Assembly (NCBI RefSeq): GCF_021290985.1
Contig: NZ_JAJOYU010000018.1
Span: forward strand, 1-64,000
Direction: 5' to 3'
Source of the DNA: Rheinheimera soli
Lineage (GTDB): Bacteria; Pseudomonadota; Gammaproteobacteria; Enterobacterales; Alteromonadaceae
Length of the DNA stretch: 64,000 nt
This document shows, in pieces, positions 47,414 through 58,049 of the stretch. Below the pieces are notes generated by a model. It was not told the origin of the DNA. It ran no database searches and saw only the letters and a list, made by a program, of their open reading frames with translations. Position 1 is the stretch's first letter; the number at the start of each line of letters is the position of its first letter. The translations under genes were made by a program, and so were the position numbers.

Positions 47414-49303
47414 TTAAGCAGATTTGCGCAGTAGACCCTGTTTTTTCAGGTAGACCAGCAATAACGAAATAGCGGCAGGCGTGATGCCTGAAATACGCGA
47501 AGCCTGACCCATAGTTTCAGGTTGCACCTGATTCAGTTTGAGTATCACTTCGTTGGATAAACCTTTCACGGCTTTGTAATCAAAGCCTGCAGGCAAACGA
47601 GTGTTTTCGTTACGCTCTTGTCTGGAGATCTCGTCCTGCTGGCGATTGATATAACCTTCGTACTTGATTTGAATTTCAACCTGTTCAGCAGCAGCAGGAT
47701 CGGCTAAGCCAGGGCCTACCAGATCAATTTTCATCAGATCCTGGTAATTCACTTCAGGACGACGGATCAATTCTTCTAAGCTGGCTTCTTTGCTCAGCGG
47801 TGTTTTCACCAACAGATTCACTTCAGCCAAAGCCGCGTGTTGTGGGTGGATCCATTGCTGTTTTAAGCGTTGACGTTCCAATTCAATTTGTTCAATTTTC
47901 AGGTTAAACGCGGCCCAACGCACGTCGTCGACCAAACCTAACTCACGGCCTTTGGCAGTCAAACGAATATCGGCATTGTCTTCACGTAACATCAGACGGT
48001 ATTCAGCACGGCTGGTGAACATACGGTACGGCTCTTTGGTACCCATGGTGGTCAAGTCGTCAATCAACACACCTACATAGGCCTGATCACGGCTTGGTGT
48101 CCAGGAGTCTTTGTCCTGAGCAGAAAGCGCTGCGTTCATACCGGCCATTAAGCCCTGAGCACCAGCTTCTTCGTAGCCTGTGGTACCGTTGATTTGTCCT
48201 GCAAAAAACAAACCTTTAATGAATTTAGTTTCCAGTGAAGTTTTTAAATCCCGTGGATCAAAAAAGTCATACTCAATAGCATAACCAGGGCGGGTAATAT
48301 GGGCATTTTCCAGACCTTTGATCGAACGAACCAGGTTTAACTGCACGTCAAAAGGCAAGCTGGTAGATATACCGTTTGGATACAACTCGTGTGTGGTTAA
48401 ACCTTCAGGTTCAATAAAGATCTGGTGTTTATCTTTGTCAGCAAAACGAGTGATTTTGTCTTCAATCGATGGGCAATACCGTGGGCCTATGCCTTCAATC
48501 ACACCAGTGTACATAGGCGAGCGGTCTAAACCATTACGAATAATATCGTGGGTTTGTTCGTTGGTGTAGGTGATATGACAAGGGATCTGAGTCGGTTGAT
48601 CCTTGTGGGATCCCATAAACGAAAATACCGGAGTAGGGTTATCACCTGGCTGCGCCTGCATCACTGAAAAATCAACGGTTCTGGCGTCAATACGAGGTGG
48701 AGTACCGGTTTTTAAACGGCCTACACGGAAAGGTAATTCACGTAAACGTCGTGCCAGAGCTATGGATGGCGGATCGCCAGCACGGCCACCACTGTAATTT
48801 TCTAGACCAATATGGATCTGGCCACCGAGGAAAGTACCTACAGTCAGCACCACTGATTTGGCTTTAAATTTCAAACCCATTTGGGTCACTACACCACAGA
48901 CCTGATCGTTTTCTACGATCAAATCATCACAGGCTTGCTGAAAGATCTTCAGATTTGGTTGGTTTTCAAGGACTAAACGCACAGCTGCACGATAGAGCTG
49001 ACGGTCAGCCTGAGCACGGGTTGCACGTACAGCAGGGCCTTTAGAACTGTTTAAAGTTCTGAATTGGATCCCAGCACGATCCGTCGCTTTGGCCATGACG
49101 CCACCTAAGGCATCAATTTCTTTGACCAAATGGCCTTTACCAATGCCACCAATGGCCGGATTACAGGACATCTGACCCAAAGTCTCAACGTTGTGAGTCA
49201 GCAATAAAGTTTGCATTCCCATGCGGGCCGCAGCAAGCGCAGCCTCTGTGCCGGCGTGACCACCACCAACAACGATGACATCAAATGTTTCCTGATAAAG
49301 CAT
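47414..49303 (-). CDS. mnmG: tRNA uridine-5-carboxymethylaminomethyl enzyme MnmG (GidA)
   Basis: 629 residues. FAD-binding [17 protein letters not shown] (12-28) starts the protein, and [20 protein letters not shown] and [20 protein letters not shown] are family signatures. With MnmE it modifies U34 of certain tRNAs. Upstream of it lies oriC, the classical gidA-oriC-mioC arrangement. Confidence 0.98.
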   Translation of the reverse strand: MLYQETFDVIVVGGGHAGTEAALAAARMGMQTLLLTHNVETLGQMSCNPAIGGIGKGHLVKEIDALGGVMAKATDRAGIQFRTLNSSKGPAVRATRAQADRQLYRAAVRLVLENQPNLKIFQQACDDLIVENDQVCGVVTQMGLKFKAKSVVLTVGTFLGGQIHIGLENYSGGRAGDPPSIALARRLRELPFRVGRLKTGTPPRIDARTVDFSVMQAQPGDNPTPVFSFMGSHKDQPTQIPCHITYTNEQTHDIIRNGLDRSPMYTGVIEGIGPRYCPSIEDKITRFADKDKHQIFIEPEGLTTHELYPNGISTSLPFDVQLNLVRSIKGLENAHITRPGYAIEYDFFDPRDLKTSLETKFIKGLFFAGQINGTTGYEEAGAQGLMAGMNAALSAQDKDSWTPSRDQAYVGVLIDDLTTMGTKEPYRMFTSRAEYRLMLREDNADIRLTAKGRELGLVDDVRWAAFNLKIEQIELERQRLKQQWIHPQHAALAEVNLLVKTPLSKEASLEELIRRPEVNYQDLMKIDLVGPGLADPAAAEQVEIQIKYEGYINRQQDEISRQERNENTRLPAGFDYKAVKGLSNEVILKLNQVQPETMGQASRISGITPAAISLLLVYLKKQGLLRKSA

Positions 49304-49836
49304 ATAGGCCTCGAACTCAAAACCAGTTCTGTAAAAAGGGCGCGTATTGTAACTGGATCTGAGGCTTTGGGAAACGATTAAAACTCGATCACGATCCTCA
49401 AAGGATCACTAATAATATATAAGGATCTTTAAAGAGATCTTTTTATTATGTTTACTACTATACAGAGCCTTTTCTGTGGGTAACCCTTGATCTGTTTTGA
49501 AGATCAATCAGTTAAGAAGGATCGGATCCTGTGATCAACACAAGATCCTGGGTCGAACAAGCGGTGTTTAACTAGCACTTTTATACACAGGGCATAAAAC
49601 CTGATTTGTTACACAGAGGATAACTTCAGCTTTTACATAAGTTATAACTACACTTATACACATTAGACTTAAAAATTAGTTAAAACTGTGGATAACCATG
49701 TGTAACTGGATCATAAGTATGATCCTCTTTATATAGCAGTGGATCATGAGCGGGTTATATAGAGAAAAGGCCCTTTGTTTATGGGCCTTTAAGTGAGTAA
49801 CAGTGAAAGATCCTGTTCTGTATAACTAAGAAGAGT
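49304..49836. other. Chromosome replication origin (oriC-like)
   Basis: The 533-bp region between mnmG and mioC has no gene. Four DnaA-box-like 9-mers are readable: TGTGGGTAA (49475-49483, one off), TTATACACA (49581-49589 and 49654-49662) and TGTGGATAA (49687-49695). About 16 GATC (Dam/SeqA) sites are present, clustered around 49380-49560. An AT-rich zone on the mnmG side (about 49385-49460) contains two GATCTTT-type 13-mer-like sequences, a likely unwinding element. This is the layout of E. coli oriC. The mioC terminator (49766-49790) is at the other edge. Confidence 0.88.
49766..49790 (-). terminator. Terminator of mioC
   Basis: AAAGGCCC (49766-49773) pairs with GGGCCTTT (49783-49790). It lies 45 bp after the mioC stop and would stop transcription entering oriC. 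Confidence 0.65.
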
Positions 49837-50274
49837 TTAAGGCAGGGTTTTGATAAATTCAGGCAACCAGACCAAAGCTTGATCTTCAGGCAGTTCAGCC
49901 GTTAAAACATCTATATCTAATCCTGGTAACAATAATCTGCCACCTAAAGAGGCAAAAAGGTCAGAGATTTTTTTACCAGCCAGACAAAAAGTATCGTAAC
50001 TGGAATCACCTAAAGTGATCACTGCGTAGGAAACTGTGGTAAGATCTGTTTGATCTTGTGCTAATTGATCCACAAAAGGTTGGATATTATCGGGCAGATC
50101 CCCTGCGCCATACGTCGAAGTGACGACTAACCAGATACTATTTCTGGTTATCAGTGTTAAATCAGGGGTGAGATGAAGTTTTACTTCATAACCCGCTTTT
50201 TCCAAAGTTTCAGCTACTTGTTCTGCTGCATATTCCGCAGCGCCCATTTGGCTGCCCACAAGGATCTCAATCAT
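49837..50274 (-). CDS. mioC: MioC-like flavodoxin-family protein
   Basis: 145 residues, a flavodoxin fold: MIEILVGSQMGAAEYAAEQV, FMN-phosphate loop VGSQMGAAEY, then TSTYGAGDLPDNIQPFVD and ITLGDSSYDTFCLAG. In E. coli MioC is linked to biotin synthase electron transfer. It reads toward oriC, as there. It diverges from deaD. Confidence 0.92.
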   Translation of the reverse strand: MIEILVGSQMGAAEYAAEQVAETLEKAGYEVKLHLTPDLTLITRNSIWLVVTSTYGAGDLPDNIQPFVDQLAQDQTDLTTVSYAVITLGDSSYDTFCLAGKKISDLFASLGGRLLLPGLDIDVLTAELPEDQALVWLPEFIKTLP

Positions 50275-50439
50275 ACTGCATCCTATTGTCAGTGAAATGA
50301 TTGGCTATACTACTGGAATTAAAACGTGCAAAGCGAATGCTTCTTGCACCTTTTTGGGTATTTTTACTGCAAAGCAGGCTCAGTAAATCTACGATAGCAC
50401 AAACCGTTCGCCTGCGTGTTATTGAGGTTTATACAATAT

Positions 50440-52275
50440 ATGTCCGAGTCCATGTCTTTTTCCCAGCTAGCGCTGCCGGAACCTATTCTTCGTGCAGTTT
50501 TAGAACTTGGTTATGAACATCCGTCTCCAATTCAGGAAGCGGCTATTCCTAAGTTACTAGCTGGTGAAGACTTGCTAGGCCAAGCCCAAACAGGTACAGG
50601 TAAAACAGCTGCATTTGCACTGCCTTTATTAGCCCGTTTAGATCCGGCCCAAAATGATCCACAAATTTTAGTGTTGGCTCCTACTCGCGAACTGGCTATC
50701 CAGGTTGCAGAAGCATTCCAGGCTTATGCCCGTTATATGCCAGCTTTCCATGTACTGCCTTTATACGGCGGTCAAAACTACACCACTCAGTTAAAAGCAC
50801 TGAAACGTGGTTCTCAAGTTATTGTTGGTACGCCAGGTCGTATCATGGATCACCTGGATCGTGGCACTTTAGTGCTGGATAAACTGCGTGCCATAGTACT
50901 GGACGAAGCCGACGAAATGTTGCGTATGGGTTTTATCGATGATGTGCAAACTATCATGGATGCTACTCCGCCAGGCCGTCAGGTTGCGATGTTCTCTGCA
51001 ACTATGCCAAATCAGATCCGCGCTATTGCTCAGAAGCATTTGAAAAATGCTCATGAAGTGAAAATCGAATCAAAAACGTCGACTGTTGAACGTATTCAAC
51101 AGCGTTACGTGATGCTGGACAATAATCAGAAGTTGGATGCGTTAACCCGTATTCTGGAAGGCGAAGAATATGATGCAAGCATCATTTTCGTTCGTACAAA
51201 AAGTGCGACTGAAGAAATTGCTGAAAAACTGGGTGCCCGTGGTTATGCAGTTGCCTGCTTAAACGGCGATATGAACCAGGCCCACCGCGAACTGACTATC
51301 CGTCGTTTAAAATCTGATCAGTTGGACGTGATAGTAGCAACAGACGTTGCTGCCCGTGGTTTGGACGTAGAACGTATCAGTCTGGTTATTAACTATGACA
51401 TTCCATACGATAGCGAAGCTTATGTACACCGTATAGGTCGTACTGGCCGTGCTGGTCGTGATGGTAAAGCTATCCTGTTTGTATCACCACGTGAGCGTCG
51501 TTTATTACGCACTATCGAACATGCGACCCGTCAGCCGATTGAAAAAATGTCGCTGCCAACAGGTCAGGTGATCGAGCAACGTCGTATCGAGTCTTTCCGT
51601 GCTCAGTTAGCTCAGACCATTGAAGCGAAAAACTTAAGCTTCTTCCAGGATCTGGTGAACGACTGGCGTGAAAAGTTAGAAACTACTGATACTGATATGG
51701 CCGCTGCCTTATTGTATCTGGCGCAAAAAGATTCTCCGTTAAACGTTGCTAACCAGTTCCCGGAAATCCGTGAGCCACATAGCCGTGACCGTGATGATCG
51801 TGCTCCGTCTTCAGGCCGTGACAAATTTTCTCGCGGTGACAGACCAGAGCGTTCAGGTGACCGTCCTGAGCGCGGTGGCGATCGTCCACCACGTCAACGT
51901 CGTGAGTTAAAAGGTGATTACACCAATTATCGCATTGAAGTGGGCAAAGAACATGGCGTACGCGCTGGTGACATAGTGGGTGCTATCGCCAACGAAGCCA
52001 ACATCGACAGCCAGTTCATCGGTAACATCAAACTGTTTGATCATTTCAGTACTGTAGAATTACCAGCCAATATCCCGGCTGAAACTATGCAGCATTTGAA
52101 AAAGGTTTATGTGCGTAAGCAGAAATTGAATATCAGTGTGGATACTGGCTCAACAGCTGGTGGTTCAACCTCAGGTTCAGCTCCTAGCTCAGCACCACGT
52201 CGTGAACGTACGGAAACAGGCTCAGGCCCGCGTCCTGGTGCAGCTCCACGTGCACCACGTAAGCCAAGAGATTAA
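50440..52275 (+). CDS. deaD: DEAD-box RNA helicase DeaD/CsdA-like
   Basis: About 611 residues from the ATG giving MSESMSFSQLALPEPILRAV; an earlier in-frame ATG at 50416 lacks family support. Motifs: AQTGTGKT, PTRELAIQ, GTPGR, DEAD, SAT, RGLDV and HRIGRTGR. A basic/Gly/Asp-rich linker (RDRDDRAPSSGRDK...) precedes a DbpA-type RNA-binding domain (YRIEVGKEHGVRAGDIVGAI). It remodels RNA during ribosome assembly and cold stress. Divergent from mioC; a terminator follows at 52297-52317. Confidence 0.94.
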   Translation: MSESMSFSQLALPEPILRAVLELGYEHPSPIQEAAIPKLLAGEDLLGQAQTGTGKTAAFALPLLARLDPAQNDPQILVLAPTRELAIQVAEAFQAYARYMPAFHVLPLYGGQNYTTQLKALKRGSQVIVGTPGRIMDHLDRGTLVLDKLRAIVLDEADEMLRMGFIDDVQTIMDATPPGRQVAMFSATMPNQIRAIAQKHLKNAHEVKIESKTSTVERIQQRYVMLDNNQKLDALTRILEGEEYDASIIFVRTKSATEEIAEKLGARGYAVACLNGDMNQAHRELTIRRLKSDQLDVIVATDVAARGLDVERISLVINYDIPYDSEAYVHRIGRTGRAGRDGKAILFVSPRERRLLRTIEHATRQPIEKMSLPTGQVIEQRRIESFRAQLAQTIEAKNLSFFQDLVNDWREKLETTDTDMAAALLYLAQKDSPLNVANQFPEIREPHSRDRDDRAPSSGRDKFSRGDRPERSGDRPERGGDRPPRQRRELKGDYTNYRIEVGKEHGVRAGDIVGAIANEANIDSQFIGNIKLFDHFSTVELPANIPAETMQHLKKVYVRKQKLNISVDTGSTAGGSTSGSAPSSAPRRERTETGSGPRPGAAPRAPRKPRD

Positions 52276-52296
52276 TCTCTGACTTGTTAAATTAAG

Positions 52297-52320
52297 AACC
52301 CGACGAAAGTCGGGTTTCTT
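52297..52320 (+). terminator. Terminator of deaD
   Basis: AACCCGAC (52297-52304) and GTCGGGTT (52309-52316) form an 8-bp stem with a GAAA tetraloop, followed by TCTTG. Confidence 0.85.
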
Positions 52321-52388
52321 GTTTCTGCCCCTATAAAAACTTCTCCAGCGCCCATATTTAGCTTCAATAGCCAAATCTGGAGCTAGTT

Positions 52389-52811
52389 ATGATTATTGCC
52401 TGTCCTCATTGCTCAACCTTAAACCGGGTTCAGCCGGAAAAGTTTGCCGATCATCCTAAATGTGGTCAGTGCAAAGACGCGCTTTTTGCCGGAAAACCCA
52501 TAGAGTTAACCCAGCAGAATTTTGTCAATCAGATCCAAAAGTCGGAATTGCCTGTAGTGGTGGATTTTTGGGCCAGTTGGTGTGGGCCTTGCCTGAACTT
52601 TGCGCCGGTATTTAATCAGGCGGCTGCTGAATTAGAGCCGCAATTTCGGTTTGCCAAAGTAAATACGGAGCAGCAGCAACAACTGGCTGCACAGTTTCAA
52701 ATTCGCTCTATTCCCACTCTGATGCTGTTTAAAGCGGGCAAGCTGATTGCCCAGCAATCGGGTGCTATGCCAAAACAGATGTTTTATCAGTGGTTACAAC
52801 AGCATAGTTAA
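52389..52811 (+). CDS. trxC: Thioredoxin 2 (TrxC-like)
   Basis: 140 residues. An N-terminal zinc motif (CPHC at 5-8, CGQC at 26-29) precedes a thioredoxin domain with active site WCGPC (around 65-69). The N-terminal zinc ribbon separates TrxC from TrxA. It reduces protein disulfides under oxidative stress. It lies between deaD and the PEBP gene. Confidence 0.92.
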   Translation: MIIACPHCSTLNRVQPEKFADHPKCGQCKDALFAGKPIELTQQNFVNQIQKSELPVVVDFWASWCGPCLNFAPVFNQAAAELEPQFRFAKVNTEQQQQLAAQFQIRSIPTLMLFKAGKLIAQQSGAMPKQMFYQWLQQHS

Positions 52812-52918
52812 AGTGCTGCGGACTAAGTTGGTCGCAAAAGTCTGGATTTGCCTGGCAGCAAAGTTCAGACTGATGCTCAATTTCCCGCTTTGTATTGAGC
52901 CAAATCTAAGGAAACACC

Positions 52919-53410
52919 ATGACATCTACTGTATTTCAGCTAACAAGCCCGGACATCAGCGAAGGCCATTTTATGGCAAAAACTTTTGAATTTAATGGTT
53001 TTGGTTGTGATGGCCCGAACCTGTCGCCAGCGTTAAACTGGCAGAATGCGCCAGCTGGTACTCAGAGTTTTGCTATTACCGTCTTTGATCCGGATGCACC
53101 TACAGGTTCAGGTTTCTGGCACTGGCTGGTTCTGGATATTCCGGCCACTGTGACTTCATTGGCTCAGGGTGCTGGCAATGGTCTGTTACCAGCAGGCAGC
53201 CGCTCTTTTAACAATGACTATGGTATTAAAGAGTTTGGTGGCGCTTGCCCGCCTGAAGGTCATGGTATGCATCGTTATCAATTTACCGTTTGGGCGTTGC
53301 CGGAAGCGACTTTAGGTGTACCTGATGGTGCCAGCGCTGCTGTGGTTGGTTTTATGCTGAATGCGACTGCAATTGGTAAAGCCACCTTAACTGCTACTTA
53401 TGCGCGCTAA
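52919..53410 (+). CDS. YbhB/YbcL-type PEBP-family protein
   Basis: 163 residues. Signature elements are DPDAPTGSGFWHWLVLDIP and GACPPEGHGMHRYQFTVWAL of the phosphatidylethanolamine-binding/Raf kinase inhibitor-like family. The biological role is poorly known. No signal peptide is seen. A terminator follows. Confidence 0.9.
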   Translation: MTSTVFQLTSPDISEGHFMAKTFEFNGFGCDGPNLSPALNWQNAPAGTQSFAITVFDPDAPTGSGFWHWLVLDIPATVTSLAQGAGNGLLPAGSRSFNNDYGIKEFGGACPPEGHGMHRYQFTVWALPEATLGVPDGASAAVVGFMLNATAIGKATLTATYAR

Positions 53411-53426
53411 ATAACGAGTACATCTA

Positions 53427-53450
53427 AGGCCTGCAGAAGCAGGCCTTTTT
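53427..53450 (+). terminator. Terminator of the PEBP gene
   Basis: AGGCCTGC / GCAGGCCT stem with an AGAA loop, followed by TTTTT. Confidence 0.88.
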
Positions 53451-53467
53451 AGTTAAAGCGGGAAGTT

Positions 53468-54262
53468 ATGGATCTTTGGGTACTGACGTTATTTATTTTT
53501 GCAGGTGTAGCAGGCGGATTATTGTTGGGCCTGATCGGCGTAGGAATGGCACTGGTGACTGTGCCATTTTTAACTTTTATGCTGCCATCTTTAGGTTTTA
53601 GTGCTGAAGTTGCCCCTGTTATAGCTCTTGGCAGTTCGATGCTGATAGCCGCTATAGGTTCTATTTCGTCGCTTCGGGTGCATCATCAAAAGGACACTAT
53701 TAACTGGGAGTTGATCCGGTTGATGTTACCAGCCAGTCTGTTTGGTGTTGTTGCAGGTTCCTTGCTGGTCACCCGTTTGCCGGCCTTGTGGTTGCAATCT
53801 ATCTTTGCTGCTTTTTTGTTGTATGTGGCTTTTTCTATGTTAAAACCGTCGACAAAAATGGCACAACTGCAACAGCCACCTTCAAATCAATTATTGCGTT
53901 GGTTTCCGGCCGTCGTCGGAGCCACTGGCAGTTTTATCGGTGCTGGCGGTGGTGTATTAATGGTGCCATTTTTAGGCCGTTTTATGGCGATGCCCAAAGC
54001 TGTGGCCAGTTCAGTGGCTGTTGGTTTTCCTGTGACAGTGTTTGGCGCCATCTCCTATATGCTGCAAACAGCTCCGGCCAATCATCCGGATCTGATAGGC
54101 GCTGTGTATTGGCCTGCAGTGCTCGGAATGAGTATAGGTTCTGTGGTGGCTGCTCCGCTTGGTGTGCAGCTCGCCACGAAAGTACCGGCAGCTTTGTTAA
54201 AGAAGATATTTGCCTGTGTGTTGTTACTGATAGCACTGAAGATGCTGCTGTCTTTTAGTTGA
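53468..54262 (+). CDS. TSUP-family (TauE/SafE) membrane permease
   Basis: 264 residues with about eight hydrophobic segments. GLIGVGMALVTVPFLTFMLP and GATGSFIGAGGGVLMVPFL are the two half-repeats of the family. Members move sulfite, sulfonates or other organic anions; the substrate here is unknown. It lies close before the MFS gene. Confidence 0.88.
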   Translation: MDLWVLTLFIFAGVAGGLLLGLIGVGMALVTVPFLTFMLPSLGFSAEVAPVIALGSSMLIAAIGSISSLRVHHQKDTINWELIRLMLPASLFGVVAGSLLVTRLPALWLQSIFAAFLLYVAFSMLKPSTKMAQLQQPPSNQLLRWFPAVVGATGSFIGAGGGVLMVPFLGRFMAMPKAVASSVAVGFPVTVFGAISYMLQTAPANHPDLIGAVYWPAVLGMSIGSVVAAPLGVQLATKVPAALLKKIFACVLLLIALKMLLSFS

Positions 54263-54340
54263 GACTATTCGCCTATAGCTTTGCTTTGTGTTGCATGCCA
54301 GTCTGGTTAAAAAGTGCGGATGTTAAAAATAAGGATATTT

Positions 54341-55531
54341 ATGTCTGATCCTGTGGCCCGCAGCATCCTGTTGGCTGGTTTTTTTAGTCAACTGTTGTGT
54401 TTAGGCATAGCGCGTTTTGCTTACACTCCGCTTATTCCTTTAATGTCCGGTGCTGGTCTTACTGAAGCTTTGGCTGGTTATTTAGCAGCAGTGAACTATC
54501 TGGGGTATTTTGCCGGTGCTTTATTGGCTGTGCGGCTAAAAGACTGGCAATGGAAATTTTATGCTTACCGTATAGGTTTAGTTTTTGCGGTCCTAAGCAC
54601 ACTAGCCACAGCTTATAGTTCAGATCCGCTGTTTTGGGGCTTGTGGCGCTTCTTGGCGGGTTTAAGTTCGGCTGCTTCGATGTTATTGGCTTCAGGCCTT
54701 ATTTTGCAGCAGCTGGCTGCACGTGGTGCTAAAGCTGAACTCGGTTTGCATTTTGCAGGCTTAGGATTGGGTATAGCTTTAGTAGCTTTATTAGTAGAGC
54801 TGCTTAGCGCTGCGGCTTTGAGTTGGGATCAGCAATGGCTGGCGCTTAGTCTGCTTGGATTGGTGCTGATAATTCCAGCCTGGCGCTGGTTGCCTGCACC
54901 ACAGCTGGCGTTATCGAGCAACAACACAGATGCAACACCTTTAGCCTTGCCCCGTAGTTTCCTCTGGCCTTTATTTTTAATGTATTTCTGCGCCGGTTAT
55001 GGTTATGTGGTCACTATCACTTTTATTGTCGCTATGGCCAGTCAAAATGCAGAACTGGCAGGTTTTGGTAACTGGGCATTTTTTGTTTTAGGTCTAGGTG
55101 CAGCACCAGCAGCGATACTCTGGGATCGTATCGCACGAGGTTCAGGTTATTTAGTCAGTTTACGCTGGGCTTTGCTATTAAACGCCTTGGCTATTGTGTT
55201 ACCCGTGCTGTGGAGTCAGAGCTTGGTGTTGTTCTTCAGTGCTTTTTTATTTGGTATTAGTTTTGTGGGTTGCGTCAGCTTAATGCTGACGATGGCAGGG
55301 CGCTTATTACCGGAAAAACCAGCTCAGTTGATGGGCAAGATGACGCTTTGTTATGGCACAGCGCAAGTGCTGGCTCCGGCCATCAGTGGTTATCTGGCCA
55401 AACAAAGCGGCAGTTTTGATTCAGGTTTACTGCTGGCAAGCGTTATTACTTTATCTGGAGCAGGAGTACTGACACTGCTGATCCGCCGCACCGCCAGCGA
55501 TCATCTGGCCATGCGGGGAGAAAAAGAGTGA
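54341..55531 (+). CDS. MFS transporter, YbfB/YjiJ-like
   Basis: About 396 residues, 12 hydrophobic segments. The start MSDPVARSILLAGFFSQLLC has AAGGA upstream. Early segment LGIARFAYTPLIPLMSGAGL is typical of the YbfB/YjiJ group, which has no fixed substrate. The frame also opens earlier at 54314 without a ribosome site. Confidence 0.82.
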   Translation: MSDPVARSILLAGFFSQLLCLGIARFAYTPLIPLMSGAGLTEALAGYLAAVNYLGYFAGALLAVRLKDWQWKFYAYRIGLVFAVLSTLATAYSSDPLFWGLWRFLAGLSSAASMLLASGLILQQLAARGAKAELGLHFAGLGLGIALVALLVELLSAAALSWDQQWLALSLLGLVLIIPAWRWLPAPQLALSSNNTDATPLALPRSFLWPLFLMYFCAGYGYVVTITFIVAMASQNAELAGFGNWAFFVLGLGAAPAAILWDRIARGSGYLVSLRWALLLNALAIVLPVLWSQSLVLFFSAFLFGISFVGCVSLMLTMAGRLLPEKPAQLMGKMTLCYGTAQVLAPAISGYLAKQSGSFDSGLLLASVITLSGAGVLTLLIRRTASDHLAMRGEKE

Positions 55532-55552
55532 TGTGGTTTATCTGGCAAAGTG

Positions 55553-56584
55553 TTACTTCTTGTGTGGCTTATCGTGTTGCACTTTACTGATCATTTTGTC
55601 AAAGTCACTTTCAAACAGCTGATCCTGAATAACTCTATACTTATCAAACTCCGACTCTGCATATTGTTTTGCAAGAGCCGCACTGATAGAACCGCTATCT
55701 TTTAGAACTTCACGGTCATCAAATTCTAAAAATGCGTCCAACCTTTTGGACCAGTCTTCCATGGTCATGGGTATTTTGCGTCTGGCTCTTTCTTCCGCCA
55801 AATCAAGGTAGGCGTTGACTATTCGGCCCAAAGACTGCAATTCGTCCTGACGAAGATAATTTTTCGCCACGTCAATATCTGTTTTCAGGATTTTACCTTG
55901 AGGTGCTTTAGCCCAATTGGTTAATCCCATATGAGGTTGAGTGCTATCGGCTCGTTCTTTGATCAACTCAGCAGCCGTATGGCCATGAATAGCAAAATGC
56001 AGTTTATTTTGTACTGTGGCAAAAAATTGTTTGGTGGTTGGCGCATCTTTGTTGTAATCGATGCTGGAGGCATAAATGTCGGTAATTTTTTGGTAAAACC
56101 GCCGTTCCGACAGACGGATTTCACGAATTTCTTCCAACAAACGCTCAAAATAGTCTTCCCCAAGGAAACTACCGTTTTCCATGCGTTCTTTGTCAATGAC
56201 ATAACCTTTAATGGAAAATTCTCGCAGCACTTGGGTTGCCCATTGTCGAAACTGGGTAGCACGAAGCGAGTTAACCCTATAGCCAACGGAGATAATAGCG
56301 TCCAGGTTGTAGAATTTTTGCTTACGGCTTACTTGCCTGTTTCCCTCTGTTTGAACTTGTAAGAGTTCTTTACAAGTTGCTTTCTCTGTAAGTTCACCAT
56401 CGGCATAAATGTTCTTCAGATGTTGAGTAATATTTTGTGGCTGAACTTCGAAGAGCTGAGCCATAAGCTTCTGACTTAACCAAATAGTGTTATCTTCATA
56501 ACGTGCTTCAATACTCTGTTCACCAGACTGTCCAGTGAATATAAGAAATTCAGCGGTACTGTTACGGATAAGTTTAGTCGTCAC
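55553..56584 (-). CDS. RhuM-family protein
   Basis: 343 residues resembling the Salmonella pathogenicity-island protein RhuM. The N-terminal region (IEARYEDNTIWLSQKLMAQL, then QPQNITQHLKNIYADGEL) looks like a DNA-binding domain, and ISVGYRVNSLRATQFRQWAT is the family core. The function is unknown; homologues are scattered near defence and mobile genes. It is the only minus-strand gene among the plus-strand set, which suggests separate acquisition. It lies directly before mnmE. Confidence 0.88.
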   Translation of the reverse strand: MTTKLIRNSTAEFLIFTGQSGEQSIEARYEDNTIWLSQKLMAQLFEVQPQNITQHLKNIYADGELTEKATCKELLQVQTEGNRQVSRKQKFYNLDAIISVGYRVNSLRATQFRQWATQVLREFSIKGYVIDKERMENGSFLGEDYFERLLEEIREIRLSERRFYQKITDIYASSIDYNKDAPTTKQFFATVQNKLHFAIHGHTAAELIKERADSTQPHMGLTNWAKAPQGKILKTDIDVAKNYLRQDELQSLGRIVNAYLDLAEERARRKIPMTMEDWSKRLDAFLEFDDREVLKDSGSISAALAKQYAESEFDKYRVIQDQLFESDFDKMISKVQHDKPHKK

Positions 56585-56598
56585 ACCGTCTCCTTAAC

Positions 56599-57963
56599 TT
56601 ATTTGCCGATACAAAAGCTCGAGAAAATCCTGCCCAATAAATCATCCGAACTAAATTCGCCGGTAATTTCATTCAGGTGCTGCTGAGTCAGGCGCAGTTC
56701 TTCGGCTAACAGCTCGCCCGCTAAGTGGTTATGCAACTGAGCATCGCCTATGGCCAAATGCTCTGCAGCGCGTTCCAGCGCGTCTAAATGGCGGCGGCGG
56801 GCGATAAAGCTGCCTTCGGTATTGGCGTCAAAACCCATGCAGGCCTTTAAGTGATCCCGTAACTCTTCGATACCGGAATTGGTTTTGGCCGAGATATGAA
56901 ATACCGGATAGTCACCGTCCTGGCTGGCACCTGTAGTTTCGCCTGTTAAGTCGGCTTTGTTGCGGATCACTGTTAAGCCTAAGTCTTTAGGTAAACGTGA
57001 CATAAAATCTGGCCAAATCTCTGCCGGGCTGGTGGCGCTAGTCGTGGTGCCATCAACCATAAAGAGTACGCGGTCTGCTTGTTCTATTTCCTGCCAGGCG
57101 CGTTCTATCCCTATTTGTTCCACTTTGTCTGTGGCTTCACGTAAACCTGCAGTGTCGATAATATGCAAAGGCATACCGTCGATATGAATATGTTCTCTCA
57201 GTACATCACGGGTAGTGCCCGCTATTTCTGTCACTATTGCGGCTTCACGGCCTGCCAAAGCGTTTAATAAACTGGATTTTCCGGCATTGGGTCGGCCTGC
57301 AATCACTACGCGCATACCTTCACGCAATATGCTGCCTTGAGTGGCTTGTTTCTGGATGCCAGCTAAATCAGAAATAATGTCTGCTAAGTCACCTGCTACT
57401 TTGCCATCAGATAAAAAGTCGATTTCTTCGTCCGGAAAGTCGATAGCGGCTTCGACGTAAATCCGCAGGTAAATCACTTTTTCGACCAGGTCGTGTATTT
57501 TACGCGAGAACTCTCCCTGCAATGAATGCATAGCGGAGCGGGCTGCTTGTTCAGAGCTTGCGTCAATTAAGTCGGCTATGGCTTCAGCCTGAGTTAAATC
57601 TAATTTGTCGTTTAAAAATGCCCGTTCGGAGAACTCGCCTGGTCGCGCTATACGCACATCTTTCATTTCCAGCACTCGGCGCAGCAGCATATCTAAAAGT
57701 ACTGGGCCGCCGTGGCCTTGTAATTCCAGCACATCTTCACCGGTAAAGGAATTGGGGCCTGGGAAATACAGCGCTATGCCCTGATCCAGAGTCTGCTTTT
57801 GTGCATCTAAAAACGGCAGGTATTCAGCAGTACGAGGTTTAGGTACTTTGCCCAGAATGGCTGAAGCCACTGCAGACACGGCAGGGCCTGATACCCGGAT
57901 TATTCCTACACCGGCACGACCTGTGGCTGTGGCCTGAGCTGCAATAGTGTCTGTGCTGTACAT
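56599..57963 (-). CDS. mnmE: tRNA modification GTPase MnmE
   Basis: 454 residues: the N-terminal formyl-THF-binding domain ([20 protein letters not shown]), GTPase motifs [30 protein letters not shown] and NKAD, and the C-terminal CIGK, whose cysteine is conserved. Partner of MnmG in U34 tRNA modification. Confidence 0.98.
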   Translation of the reverse strand: MYSTDTIAAQATATGRAGVGIIRVSGPAVSAVASAILGKVPKPRTAEYLPFLDAQKQTLDQGIALYFPGPNSFTGEDVLELQGHGGPVLLDMLLRRVLEMKDVRIARPGEFSERAFLNDKLDLTQAEAIADLIDASSEQAARSAMHSLQGEFSRKIHDLVEKVIYLRIYVEAAIDFPDEEIDFLSDGKVAGDLADIISDLAGIQKQATQGSILREGMRVVIAGRPNAGKSSLLNALAGREAAIVTEIAGTTRDVLREHIHIDGMPLHIIDTAGLREATDKVEQIGIERAWQEIEQADRVLFMVDGTTTSATSPAEIWPDFMSRLPKDLGLTVIRNKADLTGETTGASQDGDYPVFHISAKTNSGIEELRDHLKACMGFDANTEGSFIARRRHLDALERAAEHLAIGDAQLHNHLAGELLAEELRLTQQHLNEITGEFSSDDLLGRIFSSFCIGK

Positions 57964-58008
57964 AAAACCTCGTCTTAAGAAACCAAATGTTCAAATGTAG
58001 AAAAACAA

Positions 58009-58030
58009 AAAGGCCTGAGAACAGGCCTTT
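58009..58030 (-). terminator. Terminator between yidC and mnmE
   Basis: AAAGGCCTG (58009-58017) with CAGGCCTTT (58022-58030) is followed by T-rich sequence on the minus strand. Confidence 0.8.
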
Positions 58031-58049
58031 AAAGTGTAGCTCAGGAGCC

